Below, piece by piece: positions 54,194 through 63,678 of a stretch of 64,000 nucleotides of DNA. Source of the DNA: Synechococcus sp. PCC 7336 (lineage in GTDB: Bacteria; Cyanobacteriota; Cyanobacteriia; Thermostichales; PCC-7336); contig NZ_CM001776.1 in NCBI RefSeq assembly GCF_000332275.1, forward strand, positions 930,001 to 994,000. Direction: 5' to 3'. The translations under genes were made by a program, and so were the position numbers. Under the pieces are notes generated by a model that made no database searches, was not told the origin of the DNA, and worked only from the letters and a program-made list of their open reading frames with translations. Numbering within the stretch: the stretch's first letter is position 1; the number at the start of each line of letters is the position of its first letter.

Positions 54194-56521
54194 GTGGCCG
54201 CCTCCATCACACCAACATTCATGCAGCTATTATTTTCCAGAAATAATAAAAGCTTCACCCGTGAAGACAGCTCGAACAAGCATGAGCAAATACCAGTAGC
54301 CCAACAACGGCCGTCGCTGGGTTTGAGGGTTAAGGTGCTGTCGATTGTCGGCACAGCTTTTGGCATCATCTTTCTCGGTCAATTTGCCATTGCTCGCTTT
54401 ATCCTACTCGATAGCTACGTTCAGCTTGAGGTTGATAAAGCTCGGGTAGATGCCGCGCGGATACAAAATGCGCTCGATACCAAACTCGCACAATTGGACG
54501 GGTTCAGTCGAGACTATGCGGCTTGGGATGACACCTATGACTTTGTCGAATCTGGCAACCCCGCCTACATGCAGTCGAATGTGGTCGATTCTACCTTTAT
54601 CGACGGCGAACTGAATGTCCTGATAGTTGCCAACCGTTCGGGTGAGTTACCGATCGCCGCAGGCTTCGACCTAGAGGCTGAAACCCGTGTCCCGCCACCG
54701 CCAGAGCTGATTCAACTGGCCGCAGTTGGCCATCCTCTATTCGTTCACCCCGATGCCAACAGCAGCCACGTGGGCATCCTCCCCCTCTCGGAGGGACTCA
54801 TGCTGGTGGCGTCTCAACCGGTACTGACGAGCAATTACGACGGTCCCGTTCGCGGGGCCTTCATTGTGGGTCGCTGGCTCGACAGTGCAGCCGTCTCGGA
54901 GGTGAGTGAGATGACAGAACTGCCGGTCAGCCTACATCGGTACTACACCCCTGGGCTGGCACCCAATCCCCAGGCGATCGCTGCTGCAATGGATGCAGAG
55001 AATGAGGGTGTTGCCGTCCAGATTCTCGACGGGAGTACCATTGCCAGCTATGCCTCGATGCGAGATTTGAGTGGGCAACCGGCCCTGATGTTGAGTGCCC
55101 AAACCCCCCGTCGCATTTACGAACGAGGGCGGGCGAGCTTGACCTATTACTTTTGGTCGACCCTATGTATCGGTCTAGTGCTTTGCGGCGTGGCCCTACT
55201 GCTGCTCGAAAAATTGGTTTTGGCCCGACTGACCTGTCTCAGCCAAGGGGTGAGCGAAATTGGCACCACAGCGAGGTTAGACCAGCGGCTGTTGCTGTCG
55301 GGCCGCGACGAACTGGCTAGTCTGGCGGGAACCATTAACCAGAGCCTGGATCGACTGGAACACTCCCAGCGGGCTTTGCAAGAGAGTGAAGAACGTTACG
55401 CACTGTCTGTGCGCGGTGCCAATGACGGCGTCTGGGACTGGAATTTACGATCTGGAGAACTCTATTTGTCTCCTCGCGGAAAATCGCTTCTGGGCTATGG
55501 GGATGACGAAATTGGCGATCGGCCCGAGGAGTGGTTCCAGCGGGTTCACCCTCAAGACATCGAGCGGGTCAAGTCGGCGATCGCCGCGCACCAAGAGGGG
55601 CAAACCGACCAATTTGAAAGCGAATATCGGATTCGGCACAAACATGGCAGCTACCGGTGGGTGCTCTGCCGAGGGGTGGCGGTCCGGGCCGAGTCGGGTG
55701 AGCCCGAGCGGATGGCAGGCTCGCTGACGGACATTACCGATCGCAAACTCGTAGCAGATCTCTTAGCCCGCCAAGCGAGTGAATTAAAGCGTTCCAACCA
55801 GGAATTGGAGCAGTTTGCCTCGGTGGCGTCCCACGATCTGCAGGAACCGCTGCGCAAAATTCAGGCGTTCGGCGATCGCCTCCACAGGAAGTTCAGCTCT
55901 GAGTTGGGCGAGCGCGGTCGAGATTATCTGAACCGCATGCAGGAAGCCTCCCAACGCATGCAAACTTTGATTCAAGACCTACTCGCCTGTTCTCAGGTCA
56001 CCACCAACGCTCAACCGTTCGCCCTCGTCAGCCTGGAAGACATTGTCAAGGCAGTGCTCTCCAACCTAGAAGAGTGCATTCAACAAACCGACGCAACCGT
56101 CGAAGTCGGCCCATTGCCCGACATTGAGGCCGAGCCCTTCCAGATGCGCCAACTGTTTCAAAACCTGATTGGCAATGCCCTGAAATTTAGCCAGCCGGGG
56201 CAGCCCCCCGAGATCGCAGTCAAAAGCGAAATCGTAGCGGTCGAATCTCAAGGGGAAGAGGCCGGTAGAGACATCTGCCGCATCTGGGTGGAGGACAACG
56301 GTATTGGCTTTGACGAACAGTATCGAGAACGCATATTCGAGATGTTTCAGCGCCTGCACGGTCGCAGTCACTATCCCGGGACTGGAATCGGTCTGGCGGT
56401 CTGCCGCAAAATTGTCGAACGCCACAGCGGTACGATCTCCGCCCGCAGCCAGCCCAATCGAGGCGCGACCTTCACCCTTACCCTGCCCATGCGACAGCCG
56501 TTGAGCGATCCCTTCTCGTGA
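54194..56521 (+). CDS. Membrane sensor histidine kinase (CHASE4-HAMP-PAS-HisKA)
   Basis: A 775-residue kinase. TM1 is at about 48-70; a periplasmic CHASE4 sensor follows (about 75-300; AWDDTYDFV, LNVLIVANRSGELPIAAGFD), then TM2 (about 318-340) and HAMP. A PAS/PAC module (about 400-515; DGVWDWNLRSGELYLSPRGK) leads to the phytochrome-type HisKA box ASVASHDLQEPLRKIQAFGD (His about 550) and an HATPase domain with GNALKF, EDNGIGFD and GTGIGLAVCRK. The start is GTG 54194; ATG 54221 is an alternative. It is 79 bp upstream of a response regulator that shares its PAS type, so they may form one pathway. Confidence 0.9.
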   Translation: MAASITPTFMQLLFSRNNKSFTREDSSNKHEQIPVAQQRPSLGLRVKVLSIVGTAFGIIFLGQFAIARFILLDSYVQLEVDKARVDAARIQNALDTKLAQLDGFSRDYAAWDDTYDFVESGNPAYMQSNVVDSTFIDGELNVLIVANRSGELPIAAGFDLEAETRVPPPPELIQLAAVGHPLFVHPDANSSHVGILPLSEGLMLVASQPVLTSNYDGPVRGAFIVGRWLDSAAVSEVSEMTELPVSLHRYYTPGLAPNPQAIAAAMDAENEGVAVQILDGSTIASYASMRDLSGQPALMLSAQTPRRIYERGRASLTYYFWSTLCIGLVLCGVALLLLEKLVLARLTCLSQGVSEIGTTARLDQRLLLSGRDELASLAGTINQSLDRLEHSQRALQESEERYALSVRGANDGVWDWNLRSGELYLSPRGKSLLGYGDDEIGDRPEEWFQRVHPQDIERVKSAIAAHQEGQTDQFESEYRIRHKHGSYRWVLCRGVAVRAESGEPERMAGSLTDITDRKLVADLLARQASELKRSNQELEQFASVASHDLQEPLRKIQAFGDRLHRKFSSELGERGRDYLNRMQEASQRMQTLIQDLLACSQVTTNAQPFALVSLEDIVKAVLSNLEECIQQTDATVEVGPLPDIEAEPFQMRQLFQNLIGNALKFSQPGQPPEIAVKSEIVAVESQGEEAGRDICRIWVEDNGIGFDEQYRERIFEMFQRLHGRSHYPGTGIGLAVCRKIVERHSGTISARSQPNRGATFTLTLPMRQPLSDPFS

Positions 56522-56600
56522 CCGTTCTTCTGTTCGCACAGCCCCCACTCGCCCCTGCCATCCCCGCCCAGCTCGATCGAACGGAAGGATAAGATTTGCA

Positions 56601-58745
56601 ATGACCGTAAAGGAATCACTAACCGTTCTGCTGGTGGAAGATGATGAAGATGATTTCGTGCTAGTGCGCGACTTGCTGGAGGATATCCAGGATACAGATT
56701 TTCAACTGGATTGGGTCAGTTCGACAGCAGAAGCTCGGTCAGTTTTGCAGCATCGCACCTACGATCTCTGTCTGTTGGACTATCACATCGGTCCCAACAG
56801 CGGTATCGAGCTCTTGCGGGACATCGTCTCCCAGGGCGATCGGATGCCCGCGATTTTGCTGACCGGCCAGAACGATCGCCAGACAGACTTAATGGCGATG
56901 CAAGTCGGTGCTGCCGACTATCTCGTCAAGGGGACCATCGACACGGCCCAGTTGGAACGCTCGATTCGCTATGCGGTCGATCGGGCGCGCACCTCATCGG
57001 CCTTGAAACGCAGCGAAGAACGATACGCTCTAGCGGCGCAAGGCTCCCACGACGGTCTCTGGGATTGGGACTTGCAAGCGCAAACCATATATTATTCGCC
57101 CCGCTGGAAATCGATTCTGGGATATGGCGAGACGGAATTGCCCGACAGTCCTGAAGCCTGGTTCAATCACATCCATCCAGAAGACTGCGACCGGTTTCAG
57201 ACCGCCTTTGAGGCCCACCTGCGCGGCCAAACCCCTTCGTTGCAAATTGAGTACCGCATCCGACACCAATCGGGAACCTATACTTGGTGCCTGAGCCGGG
57301 GATTGGCAGTGCGGGATGCCGAGGGCAAAGCCTATCGAATCGCGGGTTCGCTCACCGATCTGAGTCGGCACCGCATTCTGTACGATGACTTGACCGGGTT
57401 GCCCAACCGACGGTTGTTCCTCGATCAGCTCGATCGGGCTCTAGACAGAACTCGGCAGAACCCCGACTACCGCCTTGCCCTCTTATTTCTAGATTTCGAT
57501 CGATTCAAACTGGTCAACGATAGTTTGGGCCATTGGGTGGGAGACCAACTGCTGGTCGCCATTAGCCAAAGGCTAGAAGCGTTGCTGCGTCCGGGGGATA
57601 TCTTGGCCCGCATGGGTGGGGACGAATATGCCATTCTGCTAGAAAATATCGACCGGACTCCGATCGCCGCCACAACCCTTGCCAACCGCATCAATCAGGT
57701 GCTGAAGCAACCGTTTTATATCGATCGACATCCGATTTACATCAACTGCAGTATTGGCATTGCCTTGAATTCGCCCGACTCTCAGGATGTCGAGAGCCTG
57801 CTCCGCAATGCCGATACGGCCATGTACCGAGCTAAAGCACTGGGCAAAGCACAGTTTGTCGCCTTCGATCGCGAGATGCACCTGGAGGCACAACATCAGC
57901 TTCAGCTCGAAACTGACCTGCAACAGGCGATCGCCTGCAACCAGTTTTATCTGCTCTATCAGCCAATCTTGAACCTGAGCGGGAACTACGTCATCGGGTT
58001 CGAAGCGCTGATCCGCTGGCAGCACCCCACGCGCGATTCGATTGCTCCCCTGGAGTTCATTTCATTCGCTGAAGAAACCGGGCTGATTTTTCCGATTGGC
58101 GATTGGGTCCTGCGCGAAGCCTGCCGACAACTGCGGGCTTGGCAACAGCAATCTCCCGCTTTTGAAGGATTGGCTATCAGCGTTAATGTGTCGCGCAGGC
58201 AGTTGTCCAGCCCCGACCTCACCGAGCGAGTGGCGAGCATCCTCATTCAAACGGGATTGCCGGCTCACTGCTTAAATTTAGAAATTACCGAAACTGCCAT
58301 TGCCGAAAATTTAGACAAGGCCGCAGCGGTACTCGGTCAATTAAAATCTTTAGGGGTCGGCTTGCATATCGATGATTTTGGCATTGGGCAGTCATCCCTA
58401 CAGTGCTTGCATGCTTTTCCGATCGACACCCTCAAGATTGACAAATCTTTTGTCCGCCAAATGGGCGAGCGGCATGGCGATAACGCGATCGTGCAAGCGA
58501 TCGTGACCCTCGCCCATAGTTTGGGGATGGAAGTATTGGCAGAAGGGGTGGAAACGGTCGAGCAGCGCGATCGACTGCAAGCCTTTCAGTGCGATCTCGC
58601 GCAAGGCTATTACTTTGCCCGCCCCTTGCATGTCGAGGAGGCCTGCGCTCTTCTGGCGGAATCTGGCCGCCCATTCGATGGCACACTCGTAGATGGCTGC
58701 CTCAGCTGCGACCCCACCGTTCCCGCTTACAGTGTTGCGTCTTAA
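56601..58745 (+). CDS. Response regulator with PAS, GGDEF and EAL domains
   Basis: A 714-residue protein. REC (about 5-125) has acidic VEDDEDD and phospho-Asp in LCLLDYHIG (about residue 55). PAS/PAC is at about 140-255 (DGLWDWDLQAQTIYYSPRWK). GGDEF (about 265-430): DDLTGLPNRRLFLDQL, I-site RPGD five residues before ARMGGDEYAILL. EAL (about 440-690): VIGFEALIRWQHP, EITETAIAENLD, DDFGIGQSSL, all ligands present. It could make or degrade c-di-GMP, probably controlled by the upstream histidine kinase. The net direction cannot be told from sequence. Confidence 0.93.
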   Translation: MTVKESLTVLLVEDDEDDFVLVRDLLEDIQDTDFQLDWVSSTAEARSVLQHRTYDLCLLDYHIGPNSGIELLRDIVSQGDRMPAILLTGQNDRQTDLMAMQVGAADYLVKGTIDTAQLERSIRYAVDRARTSSALKRSEERYALAAQGSHDGLWDWDLQAQTIYYSPRWKSILGYGETELPDSPEAWFNHIHPEDCDRFQTAFEAHLRGQTPSLQIEYRIRHQSGTYTWCLSRGLAVRDAEGKAYRIAGSLTDLSRHRILYDDLTGLPNRRLFLDQLDRALDRTRQNPDYRLALLFLDFDRFKLVNDSLGHWVGDQLLVAISQRLEALLRPGDILARMGGDEYAILLENIDRTPIAATTLANRINQVLKQPFYIDRHPIYINCSIGIALNSPDSQDVESLLRNADTAMYRAKALGKAQFVAFDREMHLEAQHQLQLETDLQQAIACNQFYLLYQPILNLSGNYVIGFEALIRWQHPTRDSIAPLEFISFAEETGLIFPIGDWVLREACRQLRAWQQQSPAFEGLAISVNVSRRQLSSPDLTERVASILIQTGLPAHCLNLEITETAIAENLDKAAAVLGQLKSLGVGLHIDDFGIGQSSLQCLHAFPIDTLKIDKSFVRQMGERHGDNAIVQAIVTLAHSLGMEVLAEGVETVEQRDRLQAFQCDLAQGYYFARPLHVEEACALLAESGRPFDGTLVDGCLSCDPTVPAYSVAS

Positions 58746-58766
58746 CCTCCCGTTCTCGCCACCTGC

Positions 58767-60020
58767 ATGACTGTACCTAAACCCCTCAGAGCGATCGCCA
58801 TTGGCGGAGGGGCCGCAGGCTTTTTTGGCGCGATCGCCGCTGCCCGTCCCCACACCCGGGTCACGCTGCTGGAAGCGGGTCGTCAAGTGCTGGCCAAAGT
58901 GCGCATTTCCGGTGGCGGACGCTGCAATGTCACTCACGCTTGCTTCGATCCGGCCCGACTGGTCAAACATTACCCGCGCGGCCACAAGGCTCTGCTCGGT
59001 CCCCTCAATCAATTCCAGCCGCGCGATACGGTGGCTTGGTTTCAACAGCGGGGGGTGCAACTCAAAACTGAAGCAGACGGACGCATGTTTCCGGTGACGG
59101 ATGATTCTGGCACCATCGTGGATTGTCTCGTGCAATCGGCTCGTCGCGCAGGTGTGGAAATGCGGACGGGGTCGCCTGTGGTGAAGGTGGCTCGCCGAGG
59201 TACAGATACGCCACTATTTGACGTTCACTTGCAATCGGGGGAGGTGTTGGAGTGCGATCGCCTGTTGTTAGCCACCGGCAGCAGTCCTCAAGGCCATAGA
59301 ATAGCCCGCAGCTTGGGCCATCGCATTGTGCCGCCCGTGCCGTCGCTGTTTACCTTCAATATCCGGGACGATCGCCTGCAGGGGTTGGCGGGTGTGTCTG
59401 TTCCCGAGGTTAACCTCAAGCTCCAAATGGCTAACAAAACCAAGCTGGAGCAGTCGGGGCCGTTACTCGTGACCCATTGGGGGGTGAGTGGACCGGCAGT
59501 GCTGAAGTTGTCCGCTTGGGGGGCGCGGGCACTGCACGACAGTCACTATCGAGCGCAGCTCTCGATTCATTGGCTGCCCCAATGGAATGGGGAGGAAGTG
59601 CGGCAGCAGTTGCGAGCGCTGAAGCTAGAGGCTGCCAAACGGGCGATCGCCTCCCGTCCCTGTTTTGGCTTGCCGAAGCGGTTGTGGCAGGCGATCGCGA
59701 TCGCGGCAGGAATTCCAGCCGATCGCCGCTGGGCAGATCTATCGAACAAGATGCTCAATCGACTGGCCCAGGCGCTTACCCAGAGTCAATTTGAGATTCG
59801 GGGGAAGAGCAACTTTAAGGAAGAATTTGTCACCTGCGGCGGTGTGGAGCTCGATCGGGTGGATTTTAAAACGATGGAAAGTCGCTGTTGTGCGGGCTTG
59901 TATTTTGCTGGCGAAGTGTTGGATATCGATGGCGTGACGGGTGGGTTTAATTTTCAAAGTGCTTGGACGACAAGCTGGATTGCGGGGAGGGCGATCGGGC
60001 GATCGATGCGATCTCGCTGA
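58767..60020 (+). CDS. FAD-dependent oxidoreductase (HI0933/BaiN-type flavoprotein)
   Basis: A 417-residue flavoprotein: the dinucleotide-binding loop GGGAAGFFGAIAAA (about 13-26), VRISGGGRCNVTHA (about 46-59), the hallmark of this family, and GGVELDRVDFKTMESRCCAG near the C-terminus with the second FAD motif GEVLDIDGVTGGFNFQSAW. The substrate is unknown. It follows the GGDEF/EAL gene by 21 bp and may be cotranscribed. Confidence 0.88.
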   Translation: MTVPKPLRAIAIGGGAAGFFGAIAAARPHTRVTLLEAGRQVLAKVRISGGGRCNVTHACFDPARLVKHYPRGHKALLGPLNQFQPRDTVAWFQQRGVQLKTEADGRMFPVTDDSGTIVDCLVQSARRAGVEMRTGSPVVKVARRGTDTPLFDVHLQSGEVLECDRLLLATGSSPQGHRIARSLGHRIVPPVPSLFTFNIRDDRLQGLAGVSVPEVNLKLQMANKTKLEQSGPLLVTHWGVSGPAVLKLSAWGARALHDSHYRAQLSIHWLPQWNGEEVRQQLRALKLEAAKRAIASRPCFGLPKRLWQAIAIAAGIPADRRWADLSNKMLNRLAQALTQSQFEIRGKSNFKEEFVTCGGVELDRVDFKTMESRCCAGLYFAGEVLDIDGVTGGFNFQSAWTTSWIAGRAIGRSMRSR

Positions 60021-60101
60021 CTTTACTGCTAGAAGAACTGAAGACCCTGCTTGCCGATCGTAAGACTTCTCTCGAATAATAGTGTGGAGCCAATTTTAGC
60101 A

Positions 60102-60524
60102 ATGGATACAGCATCACTGATCGATATTCTCGAACAGGATTATCGGCGTTTCCCGCAGGAGCAAACGTTCGATATTTATGCCGAGGATGTCTACTTCAAA
60201 GACCCCCTGAATGAATTTCGGGGGCTAGAGCCCTATCGGCGCAATATTGCCTTTATCGAACGGTGGTTTCAGCAGCCGCAATTGGATTTACAGGCGATCG
60301 AGGCTGCAAGCGATCGGATTGTGACTCGCTGGATACTGAGCTGGACGACGCCGTTGCCCTGGAAGCCGCGTATTGCGATCGCCGGTTGGAGCGAGCTAGA
60401 GGTGAACGAGCGCGGTTTAATTCAATCCCACATCGATTATTGGCACTGCTCGAAGTTAAACGTCATCGCGCAGCATTTTTGGCCCCAGCAAGCAAATGGC
60501 CGCGCCTCATCCGATCCTGAGTAG
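60102..60524 (+). CDS. DUF2358 protein
   Basis: A 140-residue protein: LEQDYRRFPQEQTFDIYAED, VYFKDPLNEFRGLEPYRRNI and GLIQSHIDYWHCSKLNV are the blocks of DUF2358, an NTF2-like cyanobacterial and plant-plastid family of unknown function. The start is ATG 60102; the open frame extends to 60051. The 3' end converges on phoH. Confidence 0.85.
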   Translation: MDTASLIDILEQDYRRFPQEQTFDIYAEDVYFKDPLNEFRGLEPYRRNIAFIERWFQQPQLDLQAIEAASDRIVTRWILSWTTPLPWKPRIAIAGWSELEVNERGLIQSHIDYWHCSKLNVIAQHFWPQQANGRASSDPE

Positions 60525-60534
60525 CACTGATGGG

Positions 60535-61533
60535 TCAGGCCCGAGCACCAACCCCCTTGCGCTGGGGCGGAACTTTGGCGGCCGCTTCGTATTGTTCGTA
60601 AGCTGACACGATCCGACGCACGAGTGGATGTCTAACCACATCCTGCCGATCGAACGTGCAGGTGGCAATTCCCTCTACCCCCTGCAAAATCCGGGTTGTG
60701 ACCGAGAGCCCCGACAGTTGATGGGCTCCTAGGTCCGTTTGAGAGAGATCCCCCGTTACCACCATGCGAGATTGAAAGCCGATGCGGGTGAGCACCATTT
60801 TCATTTGTGCGGGGGTGGTGTTTTGGGCTTCGTCCAGGATGATGAAAGCGTTGCTGAGGGTGCGCCCGCGCATGTAGGCCAACGGGGCAATTTCGATGGT
60901 GCCCTGCTCCATGAATTGAGCAACTTTTTCGGGCTCGATGAACTCGTAAAGCGCGTCGTAGAGGGGGCGCAGGTAAGGGTTGATTTTGGCTTGCAAATCC
61001 CCCGGCAAAAAGCCGAGCTTTTCGCCAGCTTCGAGTGCCGGTCGGGTCAAAATCAGGCGATCGTATTGGCGATCCTTCAATGCCTGAATGGCCATGACCG
61101 CGGCCAAGTAAGTCTTCCCCGTCCCTGCCGGACCGAGGCCGAAGGTGAGATCGTGGGAGGCGATCGCCCGTACATACTTTTGCTGGCGAGGGGTCTTGGG
61201 GCGGATCGATTCCCCTTTTCGATTGACCGCCAAGACTTGGTTTTGGGAATCGCGATAGCGATCTTCTTGGTGGGTATTGAGAGCTGTTAGAGCCGTTTCG
61301 ACATCCACCTCAGTCACCGCACTACCCTGTTCCCACAGAGGTTTGAGCAGCTCCACCAAGGCCCGGACTCGATCGCGCTGCACTGCAGTGGCAGTCACCC
61401 ACAAGGCATCTCCGCGTAGAGCCAGTTGTGCCCCCGTGCGGCGACCGATTAGCTTGAGGTTGGTGTCTTGAGGACCAGCCAAACAAAGGGCATTGCTGCT
61501 GCTGTAGAGGGCGATCGGCTCGGATTCAATCAT
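60535..61533 (-). CDS. phoH: PhoH-family ATPase
   Basis: A 332-residue protein. An N-terminal KH-like region (NLKLIGRRTGAQLALRGDAL) is followed by the PhoH P-loop domain: FGLGPAGTGKTYLAAVMAIQ (Walker A, about 138-157), FIILDEAQNTTPAQMKMVLT (Walker B) and the sensor VVTGDLSQTDLG. Family members bind RNA and are linked to phosphate starvation or ribosome and RNA metabolism. The exact role is unclear. Confidence 0.92.
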   Translation of the reverse strand: MIESEPIALYSSSNALCLAGPQDTNLKLIGRRTGAQLALRGDALWVTATAVQRDRVRALVELLKPLWEQGSAVTEVDVETALTALNTHQEDRYRDSQNQVLAVNRKGESIRPKTPRQQKYVRAIASHDLTFGLGPAGTGKTYLAAVMAIQALKDRQYDRLILTRPALEAGEKLGFLPGDLQAKINPYLRPLYDALYEFIEPEKVAQFMEQGTIEIAPLAYMRGRTLSNAFIILDEAQNTTPAQMKMVLTRIGFQSRMVVTGDLSQTDLGAHQLSGLSVTTRILQGVEGIATCTFDRQDVVRHPLVRRIVSAYEQYEAAAKVPPQRKGVGARA

Positions 61534-61555
61534 GTGGAAAATAGTTTTCGGACCT

Positions 61556-62680
61556 CTAGGCTAACTTGCGAGCTAGGGTATAACGACTCACAAAGTGGGT
61601 GCTAACATTTAACACCTCGCAGTTAGCCGCCTGCAGGCGATCGCCTAAATCGTCGCGAATATAGTCGCGATAGTAGGGCTCGTGGAAGGTGCTGGCAAAG
61701 TTTTCCATCGATTCCAGCAGTTCGGGGGAGTCTCCCAGTTGGATAGAGTCACAGATAGCGATCGTACCCCCCGGTTTGAGGACGCGACTGGTTTCGTTAA
61801 GAGCGTTTTGGCGAGCATTGCCGGGAAGTTCGTGGAATAGAAAGACACTGGTGACGAGATCGAAAGTGGCGTCGGCGTAGGGCAAGGCTTCTGCGTTCGC
61901 TTGCAGCAGTTGGGGCAATTCGCCGGGACGTTCGCTCAAGAGCTGATTGGCTTTGCGCAAGTAGGCCGGAGAGAGGTCGGTGCCGAACAGTTGAGCAGAG
62001 GGGAAGGCAGCACGCAACATGCGCAGGGTGCGACCGGTGCCGCAGGCCAGATCGAGGATGCGGGTAAATTTGTCAGGTTTCGTGCCTGCGATTTCGACAA
62101 TGGGACGAATGATGCGGCGACGCATGGCGTCGGCACTGCCGCCGAAGAGTAATTCCACTTGCAGATCGTATAGCTCTGCCGAGCGATCGCTGAGATACCC
62201 GTCGGTTTGGTGGTGGAAGTTTTGCAGGTAGTACTGAGGGTAACCTTCAGTATCGATGTCGGGAGAGAACTCTTGGTGTTGCTTGCGGCTGATGCGATCG
62301 CGGATAGAGAGGAGATCGAGCCAGACTAGGGGGTAAGTGCGGGCAAAGTCGAGCCAAGGGAGATCGAACAGCAGCGATTTGGGATAATAGCCCGCCTCTG
62401 CATCTCGATAGTCTACCGCTAAAAGTTGTTCGTAACGCTGCCGTACCAACTGGAGTGTGGAGTCACTCACCTTTGCGGCAGCCTTCTGTGGAGAGGAAGA
62501 GGCTTGTCCGCCTAAAAATTGCTGCGGTAACTCGGTGACGTCTGCGAGGAAGCGGCTGGCGCGCGAGGAGGTTAACTTGTGCAAGACTCCGAAGTAGTTC
62601 TTACTCCACTGGATGGCTTTGTAAGCGTTTTCTTCGAATGAATGAGAGGCTAGATCGGCAAAGTTGGGAACGACTTGCAT
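61556..62680 (-). CDS. Class I SAM-dependent methyltransferase
   Basis: A 374-residue protein. The N-terminal 190 residues are specific to a cyanobacterial family; a Rossmann methyltransferase domain follows: ILDLACGTGRTLRMLRAAFP (motif I, about 209-228), LFGTDLSPAYLRKANQLL and VTSVFLFHELPGNARQNAL. The substrate is unknown. It is 22 bp upstream of phoH on the same strand, so the two may form an operon. Confidence 0.85.
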   Translation of the reverse strand: MQVVPNFADLASHSFEENAYKAIQWSKNYFGVLHKLTSSRASRFLADVTELPQQFLGGQASSSPQKAAAKVSDSTLQLVRQRYEQLLAVDYRDAEAGYYPKSLLFDLPWLDFARTYPLVWLDLLSIRDRISRKQHQEFSPDIDTEGYPQYYLQNFHHQTDGYLSDRSAELYDLQVELLFGGSADAMRRRIIRPIVEIAGTKPDKFTRILDLACGTGRTLRMLRAAFPSAQLFGTDLSPAYLRKANQLLSERPGELPQLLQANAEALPYADATFDLVTSVFLFHELPGNARQNALNETSRVLKPGGTIAICDSIQLGDSPELLESMENFASTFHEPYYRDYIRDDLGDRLQAANCEVLNVSTHFVSRYTLARKLA

Positions 62681-62757
62681 GGCTGCGAGAAGGCAATACT
62701 GCTTAACTTATATTCATGTAACTGAATATAACGCATACTTCACTGACAGCCCCCGCG

Positions 62758-63597
62758 TCACTCCCGAGCGGGGCTATTCGATCGATGTATTGAGCGGTCC
62801 CGAGACATTCTCTGCCGTTTGGCCTCGTACAGCAACAGCGCCCCAGCCACCCCCACATTGAGAGACTCCACTCCGGCCGCCATCGGAATGTCAACCGCCG
62901 CATCTGCGATCGCCAACAGCTCGTCCGACAACCCAGCCCCTTCATTCCCCAATAAAAACAGCGTCGGTTGCGTCAAATCTAATTGCCAAAACGAGACAGC
63001 CGTGCGAGTGGCCGTCTCTGCTGCCGCCGCCAACAACTGTACTCCCTCTCCCTGACAGGTATTCAGCCAACTGGGCAAGTGGACAATCTCGGGGGGCTGG
63101 CGAAACCACTGACCGGCAGATGCCCTCAATACCTTGGGATGCTCTGGATCGACACTATCCGAACTCAGCCAAAGACCATCCGCACCTGCCGCCACTGCCG
63201 TTCGGATCGACATCCCCAAATTGCCGGGATCTTGCAGGCTGGCGAGGGCCAACCCCAAGCTCGGGATCGCAGGCTTGGCGATGGCGCGATGTTGGCAAAG
63301 GGCGACGACGCCATCGGGGGTTTGGGTGGTGGCGATCGCCGCCAACACCGCGTCTCCCACCAACTGCTGCCTGACTCCCGCCGGGATTTGTGCCTTCAAA
63401 TGAGGGTGGCGCTCCGACCACTGGGGCGTAAAACAGACGGCGTCGATCGGCCATTGGGTGGCGATCGCCTCTTGCAATAAATGGGTCCCCTCCGCCAAAA
63501 AGACAGCCTGTTCCCGTCGCCCTTTGGCCCAGTGGAGTTGGCGCAACTGCCTTATCCAAGGGTTGCGGGTGCTGGTCAAAATGGCAGGGGTATCCAC
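62758..63597 (-). CDS. SpoU/TrmH-family RNA 2'-O-methyltransferase
   Basis: A 279-residue protein. An N-terminal substrate domain (NPWIRQLRQLHWAKGRREQA, FLAEGTHLLQEAIA) is followed by the SPOUT domain: motif 1 LQDPGNLGMSIRTAVAAGA, motif 2 LFLLGNEGAGLSDELLAIAD and motif 3 IPMAAGVESLNVGVAGALLL, including the knot and SAM-binding residues. It resembles 23S rRNA (RlmB-like) enzymes; the position modified is unknown. Confidence 0.93.
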   Translation of the reverse strand: MDTPAILTSTRNPWIRQLRQLHWAKGRREQAVFLAEGTHLLQEAIATQWPIDAVCFTPQWSERHPHLKAQIPAGVRQQLVGDAVLAAIATTQTPDGVVALCQHRAIAKPAIPSLGLALASLQDPGNLGMSIRTAVAAGADGLWLSSDSVDPEHPKVLRASAGQWFRQPPEIVHLPSWLNTCQGEGVQLLAAAAETATRTAVSFWQLDLTQPTLFLLGNEGAGLSDELLAIADAAVDIPMAAGVESLNVGVAGALLLYEAKRQRMSRDRSIHRSNSPARE

Positions 63598-63678
63598 GAT
63601 CGGGCTCGCTGAGAAGGAGGTCGAAGCTGAGTTAAAATCTATAGGCTATTGGGATGGGAGATCGGGTGTCGAGATAAG